DNA of 64,000 nt from Hamadaea flava (GTDB lineage Bacteria; Actinomycetota; Actinomycetes; Mycobacteriales; Micromonosporaceae), in the NCBI RefSeq assembly GCF_024172085.1, contig NZ_JAMZDZ010000001.1, forward strand, positions 6,014,001 to 6,078,000. The letters are read 5' to 3'. The notes beneath the pieces were generated by a model that was not told where the DNA came from, did not search any database, and saw nothing but the letters and a program-made list of their open reading frames with translations. Every line of letters starts with the position of its first letter. The stretch's first letter is position 1. Positions 16,121-25,212 of this stretch are shown in pieces. The translations under genes and the position numbers were made by a program.

Positions 16121-17149
16121 ATGCCGTCACCCCTCCGGATCGCCATGGTCGCCCCGCCGTACTACGACATCCCGCCCAGCGGATACGGCGGCATCGAGAT
16201 CGTCGTCGCGGACCTGACCGACGCACTGGTCGCGCGGGGGCACGAGGTGACCCTGATCGGCGCGGGAGCCGACGGCACCGCCGGGAAGTTCCGGCGTACC
16301 TTCGCCGTGCCGCAGTCCGACCGGCTCGGCGAGCCGATGCCCGAGGTCATGCACGCGGCGATGGCCGCCCGGCTGCTCGACGACCTCGACGTCGACATCG
16401 TCCACGACCACACCCTGGCCGGCCCGTTGACGGCGGCGGGCCGGCACGCGCCGACCGTCGCGACGATGCACGGCCCGCTGGAGGGCGAACCCGGCGAGTA
16501 CTACCGCCAGTTCGGCAAGGACCTGGCGCTGGTGGGGATCTCGGAGTCGCAGCGGTCGCTGGCGCCCGACCTGAACTGGGCCGGCACCGTCTACAACGGA
16601 CTTCAGGTGGCCGACTATCCCTTCCGGGAGACGAAGGAGGACTGGGTCCTGTTCCTCGGCCGATTCGCCGAGGACAAGGGCGCCGACCTCGCGATCACGG
16701 CGGCCCGCGAGGCCGGGCGGCCGCTGGTGCTGGCCGGGAAGATGAACGAACCCGCCGAGGAGGCGTACTTCGACGAGGTGGTGCGCCCCCTGCTCGGCAG
16801 CGGCGTGACCTACGTGGGCGAGGCGGACGCCACGCTCAAACGAGAGCTGTACGCCAAGGCGTCCTGTCTGCTCTTCCCGATCCGCTGGCCGGAACCGTTC
16901 GGGATGGTGATGATCGAGGCCATGGCCTGCGGCACTCCGGTCGTGGCGCTGGCCGAGGGTTCGGTGCCCGAGATCGTCGACCACGGGCGTACGGGTTTCG
17001 TGTGCGGCGAACCCGAGGAGTTGGCCGCCGCCCTCGACCGGGTGCCGGAACTGACCGCTCACGACTGCCGGGTTCACGTCGAGCAGCGGTTCGATGTGGC
17101 CACTATGGCCGCCGGATACGAAGAGATCTATCGGTCGGTACTTTGTTGA
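16121..17149 (+). CDS. GT4-family glycosyltransferase
   Basis: The 342-residue protein has the GT-B N-terminal loop (PLRIAMVAPPYYDIPPSGYG, GIEIVVADL), a middle VLFLGRFAEDKGADLAI and the C-terminal nucleotide-sugar segment (RWPEPFGMVMIEAMACGTPV, then VALAEGSVPEIVDHG). The E-x7-E pattern of GT4 enzymes is visible there (EPFGMVMIE). It would transfer a sugar from an activated donor to an unknown acceptor; glycogen- or trehalose-type enzymes are alternatives. ATG 16121 has a GGAG immediately before it (1 nt), so the start is imperfect. Sharing the LacI operator with GH16 suggests sugar-dependent expression. Confidence 0.85.
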   Translation: MPSPLRIAMVAPPYYDIPPSGYGGIEIVVADLTDALVARGHEVTLIGAGADGTAGKFRRTFAVPQSDRLGEPMPEVMHAAMAARLLDDLDVDIVHDHTLAGPLTAAGRHAPTVATMHGPLEGEPGEYYRQFGKDLALVGISESQRSLAPDLNWAGTVYNGLQVADYPFRETKEDWVLFLGRFAEDKGADLAITAAREAGRPLVLAGKMNEPAEEAYFDEVVRPLLGSGVTYVGEADATLKRELYAKASCLLFPIRWPEPFGMVMIEAMACGTPVVALAEGSVPEIVDHGRTGFVCGEPEELAAALDRVPELTAHDCRVHVEQRFDVATMAAGYEEIYRSVLC

Positions 17150-17158
17150 CTGAACACA

Positions 17159-17176
17159 CAGGCTATTCTCAGCCTG
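17159..17176. terminator. Small hairpin after the GT4 gene
   Basis: CAGGCT and AGCCTG form a 6-bp stem with a 6-nt loop about 10 nt after the GT4 stop. It is a weak terminator candidate. Confidence 0.35.
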
Positions 17177-17290
17177 GCCCTGCCACGGTCGCCCGGAAGG
17201 CTTGTGATCGACGTTTCATGCCCCCGAAGCGGCTACGGCATGGTACGAAAAGGTGACCATCAACCTCGAGGTGCGTTCGGGGGTTAATCG

Positions 17291-17512
17291 ATGAACGACC
17301 AGATCAGTACCGATCCCACGCTGGCGGGGGCGGTGTGGCGCAAGAGCGCCCGCAGCAGTCCCAGCGGCGACAATTGCGTCGAGATCGCCTTCGTCCCGGC
17401 CGGTGTGGCCGTCCGGGACTCGAAGAACCCCGGTGGCGGCGCCCTCCTGTTCACCGAACAGGAATGGGCGGCCTTCGTCGCGGGAACCAAGGCGGGCGAG
17501 TTCGACCTGTAG
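17291..17512 (+). CDS. DUF397 domain protein
   Basis: The 73-residue protein has the DUF397 core: AVWRKSARSSPSGDNCVEIA, VAVRDSKNPGGGALLFTEQE and WAAFVAGTKAGEFDL. DUF397 proteins occur almost only in actinomycetes, usually beside an XRE-type regulator, and are thought to modulate development or antibiotic genes. No XRE partner lies next to this one. GGGGG lies about 7 nt before the ATG. Confidence 0.9.
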   Translation: MNDQISTDPTLAGAVWRKSARSSPSGDNCVEIAFVPAGVAVRDSKNPGGGALLFTEQEWAAFVAGTKAGEFDL

Positions 17513-17530
17513 CACGGCGCAGAAAAGCAC

Positions 17531-17572
17531 CACGGAAAAGGGAGGGCACCGGCCGGCCCTCCCTTTTCCGTG
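17531..17572. terminator. Strong bidirectional terminator
   Basis: CACGGAAAAGGGAGGGC and GCCCTCCCTTTTCCGTG form a perfect 17-bp stem with an 8-nt loop, between the convergent stops at 17512 (+) and 17577 (-). Confidence 0.85.
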
Positions 17573-17576
17573 CTCG

Positions 17577-18776
17577 CTAGCGCAGGTGTTCCGGCCGGAC
17601 GCCGAGGCCGATCATCCGGGCCGGCAACGCCTGCAGCTTCGGCACCCGGCGCAGCAGCCGGATCGGCCAAGGCGCGGTGATCCGGCCGGTCGCGTGCAGC
17701 AGCGGATCGACGATCCGGCGCTGAGCCAGCCGCTGGACGTTCTGGGTGACGACGGTCGGCCGGCGACGGCGGCGCTCCACCTGAGCCAATTCCGCCCCGG
17801 TCGGCGTACGCCCGGCGTGCAGGATCGGGCCGAGCAGGCGCGCGGCGGCGACGGCGTCCTGCACCGCCAGGTTCACTCCGACACCGCCGATCGGCGACAT
17901 CGCGTGCGCCGCGTCGCCGATCAGCAAGGCTCCGGGCGCGTGCCACTGGTCGAGGCGGTTGACCGTCACCGTCAGCAGCTTCACCTCGTCCCAGGTGGAC
18001 AGTTCAGCGACCCGGTCGGCGAGCGGCGGGGCGAGCCGGGCGACGTGCGCCCGCAACGAGTCCAGCCCCTCGGCCCGGATGGCGGCGTACCCGCCCTTGG
18101 CGATCACGAACGCGCACTGGAAGTACTCTCCGCGATCGATGCACAGCATCAAGCCGCCGGCGCCGACGCGCATGTCCAGCCCCTCTGGGTCGGACGGCCG
18201 CCGCGAGATCCGGAACCACAGGACGTCCATCGGGGCGGCATAGGTTTGCGGCTTCAGGCCCAGCTCATCGCGTACAAGTGAATCTCGGCCGTCGCACGCG
18301 ACCGTGAGCCGGGCGCGGATCTCGACCACGCCCTCGGGCCCGTCCGCGACCACCCCCGTGACCGCGCCGTCGGGACCGCGCCGCAGGCCGGTGACCTTGG
18401 TCGACCGCAGCAACCGGAAGTTCGGCAGCTGAGCGGCCTCGCGGGCGAGCAGTTCGAGGAAGTCCCATTGCGGCAGGAACATGAGGTAGGGGTGCGCGCC
18501 CGTCAGCCGTCCGAAGTCGGCGACCTGGTAGCTGCCGTCGTCGAAGCTGACCCGCAGGCCGCGGACCTTGCGACCGGGCAGCTCCTCGATCTGCCGGCCG
18601 AGGCCGATCTCGTCGAGCAGGGTCAGGGTCGACGAGTGGACCGTGTCGCCACGGAAGTCCCGCAGGAAGTCCGCGTGCTTCTCCAGCACCGTGACGTCGA
18701 CGCCTTGGCGGGCGAGCAGCAGGCCGAGCACCAGCCCGGCGGGACCGCCGCCGACGACGCAGACCGTGGTCTCCAT
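17577..18776 (-). CDS. FAD-dependent aromatic monooxygenase-type oxidoreductase
   Basis: The 399-residue protein has the Rossmann FAD loop (VCVVGGGPAGLVLGLLLARQ), FRGDTVHSSTL, the DG motif (ARLTVACDGRDSLVRDELGL) and the second FAD motif (GALLIGDAAHAMSPIGGVGV). These place it in the PheA/TfdB-like group A flavoprotein monooxygenases. The substrate is unknown. ATG 18776 is chosen because GGGGAGGAACTC lies directly before it. A TetR gene is divergent, and GCAACTCCCGTTGC between them is a candidate operator. Confidence 0.88.
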   Translation of the reverse strand: METTVCVVGGGPAGLVLGLLLARQGVDVTVLEKHADFLRDFRGDTVHSSTLTLLDEIGLGRQIEELPGRKVRGLRVSFDDGSYQVADFGRLTGAHPYLMFLPQWDFLELLAREAAQLPNFRLLRSTKVTGLRRGPDGAVTGVVADGPEGVVEIRARLTVACDGRDSLVRDELGLKPQTYAAPMDVLWFRISRRPSDPEGLDMRVGAGGLMLCIDRGEYFQCAFVIAKGGYAAIRAEGLDSLRAHVARLAPPLADRVAELSTWDEVKLLTVTVNRLDQWHAPGALLIGDAAHAMSPIGGVGVNLAVQDAVAAARLLGPILHAGRTPTGAELAQVERRRRRPTVVTQNVQRLAQRRIVDPLLHATGRITAPWPIRLLRRVPKLQALPARMIGLGVRPEHLR

Positions 18777-18793
18777 GAGTTCCTCCCCTAATA

Positions 18794-18807
18794 GCAACTC
18801 CCGTTGC
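18794..18807. promoter_or_regulatory. Candidate TetR operator in the monooxygenase/TetR divergent promoter
   Basis: GCAAC-TCCC-GTTGC is a perfect 5-bp-arm dyad flanked by AT-rich bases; a further AGCAAC half-site occurs at 18837-18842. Confidence 0.5.
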
Positions 18808-18865
18808 ATTTGAGTCTGCCACGCGTCGCGCGCTAAAGCAACAGTCGGTGCGATAAGCTGGCGTC

Positions 18866-19534
18866 ATGACAGAGACGGTGCGGCGACCGGGCGGACGGAG
18901 CGCGCGAGTCCGCGGCGCGGTGCTGGCCGCGACCAGAGACCTGCTCACCGACGGGTACGCGGAACTGACCGTCGACCGGATCGCCGCCGTCGCGGGAGTC
19001 AACAAGACCTCGATCTACCGGCGCTGGACCGACCTCGAAGGTGTCCTCGGCGACCTGCTGGCCGAGTACGCGACCGAGGCGGTGCCGATCCCGGACACCG
19101 GGGACCTCGACCGGGACCTCGTCGAACTGGCGTTGCTGATCCGGCAGGGGATGACCGGCGAACCCGGCGACCTCATCGCCGGGCTGGCCGCCGCCGCGCC
19201 GCGCAACGAACGGGCGGCTCAGGTCGTCCGGGGCTTCTTCCTCGAGCGCTTCGGCCTAGCGCAGTCCATCGTGGACCATGCGGTCGCCCGGGGTGAACTG
19301 CCGACCGGGACCGACGCGCGGGCGGCGATCGAGACCGTCGGTGCACCCTTCTTTCTGCGTCTGCTCGTCACCCGGCAGCCGATCGACGAGGCGTTCGCTC
19401 GGCGTACGGCGGCGGCAGGGGTGGCCGCGTTGCGGGCCGGGGTGTTCAGCCCTCCTGGGGGTTTTCGCTCGCCTGCCACAGTTGCCAGGGCAGGCGCTCC
19501 CGCCACCCCGGCAGGTCGAACGCCCATGCCGTGA
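18866..19534 (+). CDS. TetR-family regulator, divergent from FAD monooxygenase
   Basis: The 222-residue protein has a TetR helix-turn-helix (VRGAVLAATRDLLTDGYAEL, TVDRIAAVAGVNKTSIYRRW). The C-terminal effector domain includes RNERAAQVVRGFFLERFG. TAAGCT lies exactly 6 nt upstream of ATG 18866 with no Shine-Dalgarno, so it is probably leaderless. Its last 89 bases overlap the convergent gene that ends at 19446. The Pro/Ala-rich tail encoded there (about the last 30 residues) is not typical of TetR proteins and may be a read-through extension. Confidence 0.88.
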   Translation: MTETVRRPGGRSARVRGAVLAATRDLLTDGYAELTVDRIAAVAGVNKTSIYRRWTDLEGVLGDLLAEYATEAVPIPDTGDLDRDLVELALLIRQGMTGEPGDLIAGLAAAAPRNERAAQVVRGFFLERFGLAQSIVDHAVARGELPTGTDARAAIETVGAPFFLRLLVTRQPIDEAFARRTAAAGVAALRAGVFSPPGGFRSPATVARAGAPATPAGRTPMP

Positions 19535-19802
19535 CGACCAGACGGACCTGATCGGCGTCGGGCGTACGCGCCTCGAAGTGCGCCTCCGGCCCGCCCTCGC
19601 GGAACTCGACGCGGAAAGTCCCGTCATCCTCCCGGTACGCCTGAATGAAGTGCTGCCACGCGGACGGCCGATCGTGGCGCTCGACGACGAGGAACCGGCG
19701 ATCGGCGCTCAACCCGTCGACGAGTACGCCCAACTGCTCCTCCGACGGATCGTCCCAGGAATCGCCGTCCGCTTCGGTCACACGCAGTCGGGGCAGCAGC
19801 AT
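19446..19802 (-). CDS. Small hypothetical protein
   Basis: The 118-residue acidic protein contains FLVVERHDRPSAWQHFIQAY, FRVEFREGGPEAHFEARTPD and RLVVTAWAFDLPGWRERLPW. Similar short proteins are common in actinomycetes but have no known function. TAGAGT lies 7 nt upstream of ATG 19802 and no Shine-Dalgarno is present. It overlaps the end of the convergent TetR gene by 89 bases. Confidence 0.65.
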   Translation of the reverse strand: MLLPRLRVTEADGDSWDDPSEEQLGVLVDGLSADRRFLVVERHDRPSAWQHFIQAYREDDGTFRVEFREGGPEAHFEARTPDADQVRLVVTAWAFDLPGWRERLPWQLWQASENPQEG

Positions 19803-19835
19803 GCCGGTGACTCTAGCCCGCCGCCTTCAGGAGGT

Positions 19836-19894
19836 GCAGATCACGGATATGCATGCCATCTCGGGCCTGGGAAGCATGCGTATCCGTGATCTGC
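19836..19894. repeat. GATCA-palindrome family, copy 3
   Basis: A 21-bp stem starts GCAGATCACGGATATGCATG (19836-) and pairs with 19874-19894; the only mismatch is T opposite G, a wobble pair in RNA. It lies 20 nt after the stop of the minus-strand gene ending at 19914. Confidence 0.85.
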
Positions 19895-19913
19895 ATGCAC
19901 CCTCACGGGGCGG

Positions 19914-20402
19914 TCAGCAGAGCAGGTTCGGCGGGTGGGGGCTGCCTGCGGTACCCGGGGTCAGCTTGGCGATGAGCGTCCAGAGCTGGGCCTGCGATCG
20001 TGCGGCGTCGGCGGCCAGGTCGTCGGTCGTCCGCAGCAGCGCCAGATGACGGCAGGCGTGGGCGGCCACGGCGTCCTCGTCGATGCTCGGCGGGCTGGGC
20101 ACGAGCGGCCCGATGCCCGAGCGCATGCCGTCGACGGCGACGTCTGTCGCGGCCAGTTCGGGGCGCGGATCGGGGAGGGCGGCGTACGTGAGGATCAGGG
20201 CGTCCGGCGTATGCCGCCACGAGGTCGAGTGCAGCAGCCCACCGGGAGTGCAGAGCTTCAGGCCGGACAGGCCGAGCGCGACGTCGTCGGGGAACGCGCC
20301 GCTCCGTAGTCCGGCGCGCACCATGCGGTAGCGCAGCCGCCCGTCCCACTGGGAGAGCAGGACGACTTCCACGGTGGTCGGGATGCCTGAGCCCGGGATC
20401 AT
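19914..20402 (-). CDS. Hypothetical protein
   Basis: I do not recognise this 162-residue protein. It has a beta-rich N-terminal half (TTVEVVLLSQWDGRLRYRMV, HSTSWRHTPDALILTYAALP) and a helical C-terminal half (AAHACRHLALLRTTDDLAAD, QAQLWTLIAKLTPG). ATG 20402 (MIPGSGIPTTVEV) is the best start but has no clear ribosome binding site. The longer frame would include a TTA codon, which is rare in such genomes. It is divergent from the amidohydrolase gene with about 105 bases between starts. Confidence 0.6.
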   Translation of the reverse strand: MIPGSGIPTTVEVVLLSQWDGRLRYRMVRAGLRSGAFPDDVALGLSGLKLCTPGGLLHSTSWRHTPDALILTYAALPDPRPELAATDVAVDGMRSGIGPLVPSPPSIDEDAVAAHACRHLALLRTTDDLAADAARSQAQLWTLIAKLTPGTAGSPHPPNLLC

Positions 20403-20494
20403 CAAGCTACTGTGCCCGTTGTTGCCACCGATGTGCAATAAGACGCGCGTGCGATCTCGCTCAGCGGTCTGGTCAACCGGTGGGGTCCGGCCGG

Positions 20495-20506
20495 TACCGT
20501 GTGTCC
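20495..20506 (+). promoter_or_regulatory. -10 element of a probably leaderless amidohydrolase transcript
   Basis: TACCGT (20495-20500) is followed by exactly 6 nt and ATG 20507; no Shine-Dalgarno is seen. Confidence 0.5.
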
Positions 20507-21661
20507 ATGCTGGCACTGCGCGCCGCCCGCCTGTTCGACGGAGAGCACGCCGCTCTGCTGGAACAGCCGGTCGTACTGGTGGAACAGGGACGTATCGTGG
20601 CGGCGGCCAGCGGGCTGGAACCGCCGGTGGACGCCGAAGTGGTCGATCTCGGTGACGTGACGCTGCTGCCGGGTCTAGTCGACGGGCACATCCATCTGAC
20701 GTTCGATGCCAGTGCCGATCCCGTCGGCCGGTTCGATCGCGTCGACGACGCCGAACTGCTGGCCGGCGCGCGAGTGGCCGCCGAGCGTGCGTTGCAGGCC
20801 GGTGTGACGACGGTGCGCGATCTCGGTGATCGCAACTATGTGACGCTGGGCCTTCGCGACGATCCCACGTTGCCCCGGATTCTCAGCGCCGGCCCGCCGA
20901 TCACGTCGATGAAGGGGCACTGCTGGTTCCTGGGCGGCGAGGCGCTCGGCGTCGACGGCGTACGCCGAGCGGTCCGCGAGCGCGCCGAACGGGGCGTCGA
21001 CGTCGTCAAGGTGATGGCGACGGGCGGCGAACTGACCGCCGGTACGCAGCCGCACCTGGCCCAGTTCGGGCTGGCCGCCATGCGGGCCGCCGTCGAGGAG
21101 GCGCACCGGGCCGGGCTGCCGATCACCGCGCACGCCCATGGCGCGCCGGGCATCTTCAACGCCGCGTCGGCCGGGTTCAACTCCGTGGAGCACTGCTCGT
21201 TCACCACCGATACCGGTGCGTCCGCCGACGCCGGGGTCATCCAGGCCCTGCTCGCCAACGGCGTCACCGTCTCGGCCACGCTCGGGCATCTGCCCGGATT
21301 CACCCTGCCGCCCCGAATCGCGGCGTTGATCCCGCAACTGTCGGGAGTGTTCCACCAGATCCGGGAGGCCGGCGTACCGGTGGTGTGCAGCAGCGACGCG
21401 GGGATCGGCCCGGCCAAGCCGCACGACTGCCTCCCGTACGGCGCCGGCGAGATGGTGAACCTGCTCGGCTACACCCCGGTCGAGGCATTGCGGTCGATGA
21501 CCTCCCGAGCGGCGGACCTGTGCCGGGTCGGCAACCGCGTCGGGCGGATCCAGCCTGGTCACGACGCGGATCTGCTGGCCGTCGCGGGAGACCCGCTGGC
21601 CGACGTCGCCGCGCTGCACGACGTCGTCGGCGTATGGCGCCTCGGCACCCGCGTCCGCTGA
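20507..21661 (+). CDS. Metal-dependent amidohydrolase (imidazolonepropionase/prolidase-like)
   Basis: The 384-residue protein shows the amidohydrolase metal motifs: LLPGLVDGHIHLTF (HxH), DVVKVMATGGELT (Lys ligand region), ITAHAHGAPG and NSVEHCSF (His ligands), and VVCSSDAGIG (Asp). The C-terminal IQPGHDADLLAVAGDPLADV is typical of the Xaa-Pro dipeptidase-like branch. It is cytoplasmic with no signal peptide, and its substrate is unknown. ATG 20507 is chosen because of the leaderless-type hexamer. Confidence 0.88.
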   Translation: MLALRAARLFDGEHAALLEQPVVLVEQGRIVAAASGLEPPVDAEVVDLGDVTLLPGLVDGHIHLTFDASADPVGRFDRVDDAELLAGARVAAERALQAGVTTVRDLGDRNYVTLGLRDDPTLPRILSAGPPITSMKGHCWFLGGEALGVDGVRRAVRERAERGVDVVKVMATGGELTAGTQPHLAQFGLAAMRAAVEEAHRAGLPITAHAHGAPGIFNAASAGFNSVEHCSFTTDTGASADAGVIQALLANGVTVSATLGHLPGFTLPPRIAALIPQLSGVFHQIREAGVPVVCSSDAGIGPAKPHDCLPYGAGEMVNLLGYTPVEALRSMTSRAADLCRVGNRVGRIQPGHDADLLAVAGDPLADVAALHDVVGVWRLGTRVR

Positions 21662-21781
21662 CGCCCCGCACTCGCCCGCGCCGGGCGGAGCGCGCGCCCG
21701 GGCGGAGCGCGCCAAGCGGAGCGGGAGAGCGGCAGAAGACGCGGAAGGGCAAGCGGGCGCATTTCGGGGTATAGATGAGTC

Positions 21782-23017
21782 ATGAGCTGGACACGACGCC
21801 GCACGCTGAGCGCATTGGGCCTGGTGGGCGCGGGTGCGAGCCTGACCGGTCTCGCGGCCTGCACGGACGAGAAGAAGACGCCGGGAGCGCAGGACAGCAA
21901 CGGCGGGAAGGCCGAGGGCAAGGCGCGGGTCACCATCACGAGCCCGGCGGCGGATGCCAAGGACGTCCCCGCGTCGGCCGAGATTGTGTTCTCCGCCACT
22001 GAGGCCAAGGAGACCACGGTCGAGCTGAAGAGCAAGGGCGGCAAGGCGGTCGACGGTGCCCCGCACCCGGACGGCAAGGGCTGGCTGCCCGCCGCGACGC
22101 TGGAGTACGGCGAGACCTACACGGCCACGGTGACCGCCACCGACGCCGATGGCAAGCCCACCACTGCGAGCAGCACGTTCACCGTGATGGCGAAGCCGTC
22201 GAAGCAGGTCCGGTTCGTCAGTTTCCTCGCCGACGGTGCGGTGGTCGGCGTGGGGATGCCGCTGATCATCCAGCTCAGCCGGGCGATCCCGAAGGATCAG
22301 CGGGCCGACGTCCAGCGGCGGCTGTTGGTGTCGGCCGAACCGGCGCAGGACGGCATCTGGACCTGGTACACCGACACCGAGCTGCATTGGCGCCCGAAGG
22401 AGTTCTGGCAGGCCGGCACCAAGGTACGCGTCGACCTGCGAGTGGGCGGTCTGCCTTGCGGCGACGGCTACTTCGGGCGTACGGATCTGTCGCTGGACTG
22501 TTCGATCGGCCCGGCGCTGGTGATGACGGTGGACGACAAGGCGTCGCCGAAGGTGATGACGGTGACGAAGGACGGGGCGGTGCTGAAGAAGATCCCGGTC
22601 AGCCTCGGTCGCCCGGGCATGCCGTCGTCCAGCGGCACGATGGTCGTCATCGAGAAGTTCGCCAAGACGGTGTTCGACACGCGTACGGATCCGAATCCGG
22701 CCAACCGCTATCGCGTCGACATCGACTGGGCGCAGCGGCTGACCTGGGGTGGCGAGTTCATCCATTCGGCGCCGTGGTCGGTGTCGGATCAAGGCAAGCG
22801 CAACGTGTCACACGGCTGTATCAACATGTCGGCGGCGAACGCGAAGTGGCTGTTCCAGCAGACCCGCATCGGTGATCCCGTCGTCGTCAAGGGCACCTCC
22901 CGCCAGCTCAAATACGGCAACGGCTGGACGGATTTCACCAAGTCCTGGGACGAATACGTCGAGGGCAGCGCCATTCCGTACGAAAGCTCAGCGAGTCCCG
23001 AGCCGACTCCGAGCTAG
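21782..23017 (+). CDS. Lipoprotein L,D-transpeptidase with Ig-like domains
   Basis: The 411-residue precursor has a twin-arginine-like start (WTRRRTLSALGLVGAGASLT) and a lipobox (GLAAC). Two Ig-like modules follow (about residues 48-140 and 145-250). The YkuD catalytic domain (about 255-385) has FIHSAPWSVSDQG and SHGCINMSAANAKWLF; Cys in HGCINMS is the nucleophile. It forms 3-3 cross-links in peptidoglycan, as Mycobacterium Ldt enzymes do. TATAGA sits exactly 6 nt before the ATG with no ribosome binding site, again pointing to a leaderless mRNA. Confidence 0.92.
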   Translation: MSWTRRRTLSALGLVGAGASLTGLAACTDEKKTPGAQDSNGGKAEGKARVTITSPAADAKDVPASAEIVFSATEAKETTVELKSKGGKAVDGAPHPDGKGWLPAATLEYGETYTATVTATDADGKPTTASSTFTVMAKPSKQVRFVSFLADGAVVGVGMPLIIQLSRAIPKDQRADVQRRLLVSAEPAQDGIWTWYTDTELHWRPKEFWQAGTKVRVDLRVGGLPCGDGYFGRTDLSLDCSIGPALVMTVDDKASPKVMTVTKDGAVLKKIPVSLGRPGMPSSSGTMVVIEKFAKTVFDTRTDPNPANRYRVDIDWAQRLTWGGEFIHSAPWSVSDQGKRNVSHGCINMSAANAKWLFQQTRIGDPVVVKGTSRQLKYGNGWTDFTKSWDEYVEGSAIPYESSASPEPTPS

Positions 23018-23100
23018 GTATTCACATACATCTCCGTCAACCGTATCCTCGGGCGAGCCGGTGATCCCCGGTTCACCTACCTGTCACGAGGAGTACGGCG

Positions 23101-25095
23101 TTGACACACAAACCGATCATGCGCGCCTGCCTCACCCTGGCTGCCGCGCTCACCCTCGTCGCCCCGGCCATCCCCGCGGTGGCGACCGCCCCGGTGTCGG
23201 CCACCCAGTCGATCGCGGTAGCAGCAGCCGCGCCCGACATCTCGCTGGCCAACACCAAGGCTCACCTTCAGCAGCTTCAGACGATCGCCACCAACAACGG
23301 CGGCACCCGGCGGTCCACCACGGCCGGGTACACGGCGTCGGTGAACTACGTCTACGACAAGCTCGTCGCGGCCGGGTTCTCCGTCGTGAAGCAGACCTGC
23401 GCGTCCGGCTGCACCAGCGGCGCCGGGCCGAACATCATCGCGGACTGGCCGGGCGGCGGCGGTGACGCCAACACCGTCTACATGCTCGGCGCGCACCTGG
23501 ACAGCGTCACCGCCGGGCCGGGCATCAACGACAACGGCTCCGGCTCCTCGACGATCCTGGAGATCGCGCTCACCCTCGCCGCGCAGAACCCGGCGATGCT
23601 CAACCACGCCCGGTTCGGCTGGTGGACCGACGAGGAGCAGGGCCTCAACGGCTCGGAGTACTACGTCTCCACGCTCAGCACCACCGAACGCGCGAAGATC
23701 AAGGGCTACTTCAACTTCGACATGGTCGCGTCGACCAACGGCGGATACTTCATCAACCGCATCACCAGCGCGATCGGCCAGACCGTCAAGGCGTACTACG
23801 ACTCGATCGGCGTACAGACCGAGGAGAACACCGAGGGCGCCGGGCGATCGGACGACGCGTCGTTCAACAGCGCGGGCATCCAGACCAGCGGGGTCGCCGC
23901 CGGCGCCAGCGCGATCAAGACCTCGGCCCAGGCCACCAAGTGGGGCGGCACCGCCGGGGCCTCCTACGACCCGTGCTACCACAAGGCCTGCGACACCTAC
24001 CCGAGCAACATCAGCGACACGGTCCTCGACCGGGCGGGTGACGCCGCGGCCTACGCGCTGTGGAACTACGCCGTGGGCACGCCCGCGAGCAACGACTTCT
24101 CCCTCTCGGCCTCGCCCACGTCGGGCTCGGTCAGCCCCGGCGGCTCGCTCACCACGACCGTCAGCACCGCGCTCACCAACGGATCCGCGCAATCCATCTC
24201 GCTCACTTCGACGGGTACGCCCAGCGGTGTGACCGTGTCCTTCAGCCCGTCGACGGTGACCACCGGCGGCTCCTCGACCGCCACGATCACGGCGTCGGCG
24301 TCGGCCGCACCCGGCACCTACACGATCACCCTGACCGGCACCGGGACGTCGGCGACGCACAGTGCGACCTACACGCTGACGGTCAACGGCGCACCCGGGT
24401 GCTCGCAGACCAACGCGACCGATGTGACGATTCCGGACAACACCACGGTGGAGTCCCTGATCACGATCTCGGGTTGCGCCGGTAACGCGGGTGCCGGGTC
24501 CACCGTCGAGGTGCACATCGTGCACACCTACATCGGTGACCTCGTCGTGTCCCTCATCGCCCCGGACGGCTCCGTCTACACGCTGTCCAACCGGGCCGGC
24601 GGCTCGACCGACAACATCGACACCACCTACACCGTGAACCTGTCCAGCGAGGTCGCCAACGGAACCTGGCGGCTGCGCGTACAGGACGCCGCCAGCGGCG
24701 ACACGGGTTATGTCAACAGTTGGACGCTCAACCTGGCCGGGTCGACGCCACCCGCGTGCAGCGGCACCAACGGCACCGACGTGACCGTTCCCGACAACAC
24801 CACGGTGAACAGCGCGATCACCATCGCCGGCTGCACCGGCAACGCCGGCTCGACCTCCACCGTCGAGGTGCACATCGTGCACACCTACGTCGGTGACCTC
24901 GTGGTCTCGCTGGTCGCGCCGGACGGCTCGGTCTACGCCCTGCGCAACCGGACGGGCGGTTCGGCCGACAACATCGACCAGACCTTCACCGTCAACCTGT
25001 CCACCGAGGTACGCAACGGCACCTGGAACCTGCGCGTCCAGGACGCCGCCAGCGCCGACACCGGCTACATCAACAGCTGGACGCTGACCCTGTAA
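23101..25095 (+). CDS. Secreted M28 aminopeptidase with two P-domains
   Basis: The 664-residue precursor has a Sec signal ([20 protein letters not shown]). An M28 zinc peptidase domain (about 50-325) follows, with the ligands in [11 protein letters not shown] (His), [10 protein letters not shown] (Asp), [13 protein letters not shown] (Glu), YFNFDMVAS (Asp) and YHKACD (His). An Ig-like linker (about 330-430) leads to two tandem proprotein convertase P-domains (about 437-545 and 553-664), both with EVHIVHTY[I/V]GDLVVSL. It resembles Streptomyces aminopeptidase S. TTG 23101 is chosen because AGGAG lies 7 nt upstream. Confidence 0.92.
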   Translation: MTHKPIMRACLTLAAALTLVAPAIPAVATAPVSATQSIAVAAAAPDISLANTKAHLQQLQTIATNNGGTRRSTTAGYTASVNYVYDKLVAAGFSVVKQTCASGCTSGAGPNIIADWPGGGGDANTVYMLGAHLDSVTAGPGINDNGSGSSTILEIALTLAAQNPAMLNHARFGWWTDEEQGLNGSEYYVSTLSTTERAKIKGYFNFDMVASTNGGYFINRITSAIGQTVKAYYDSIGVQTEENTEGAGRSDDASFNSAGIQTSGVAAGASAIKTSAQATKWGGTAGASYDPCYHKACDTYPSNISDTVLDRAGDAAAYALWNYAVGTPASNDFSLSASPTSGSVSPGGSLTTTVSTALTNGSAQSISLTSTGTPSGVTVSFSPSTVTTGGSSTATITASASAAPGTYTITLTGTGTSATHSATYTLTVNGAPGCSQTNATDVTIPDNTTVESLITISGCAGNAGAGSTVEVHIVHTYIGDLVVSLIAPDGSVYTLSNRAGGSTDNIDTTYTVNLSSEVANGTWRLRVQDAASGDTGYVNSWTLNLAGSTPPACSGTNGTDVTVPDNTTVNSAITIAGCTGNAGSTSTVEVHIVHTYVGDLVVSLVAPDGSVYALRNRTGGSADNIDQTFTVNLSTEVRNGTWNLRVQDAASADTGYINSWTLTL

Positions 25096-25174
25096 AGAAT
25101 TTCGCCGACGGAAGGGAACCGTCTCATGTCGTCGTACGTCGATGGCTGGTAGACGGGACCTTTCCTCCCCGCCG

Positions 25175-25212
25175 GACAGGGCGGGCACGCCACCGCGATC
25201 GCCCGCCCTGTC
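25175..25212. terminator. Bidirectional terminator hairpin
   Basis: GACAGGGCGGGC and GCCCGCCCTGTC form a perfect 12-bp stem around a 14-nt loop, touching the stop of the minus-strand regulator at 25213. Confidence 0.7.

Noticed and set aside
19903-20349. Alternative minus-strand gene inside the hypothetical at 19914-20402
   Set aside because: The translation is Arg/Pro-rich with no hydrophobic core; the frame of the 19914-20402 gene has normal composition and codon bias.
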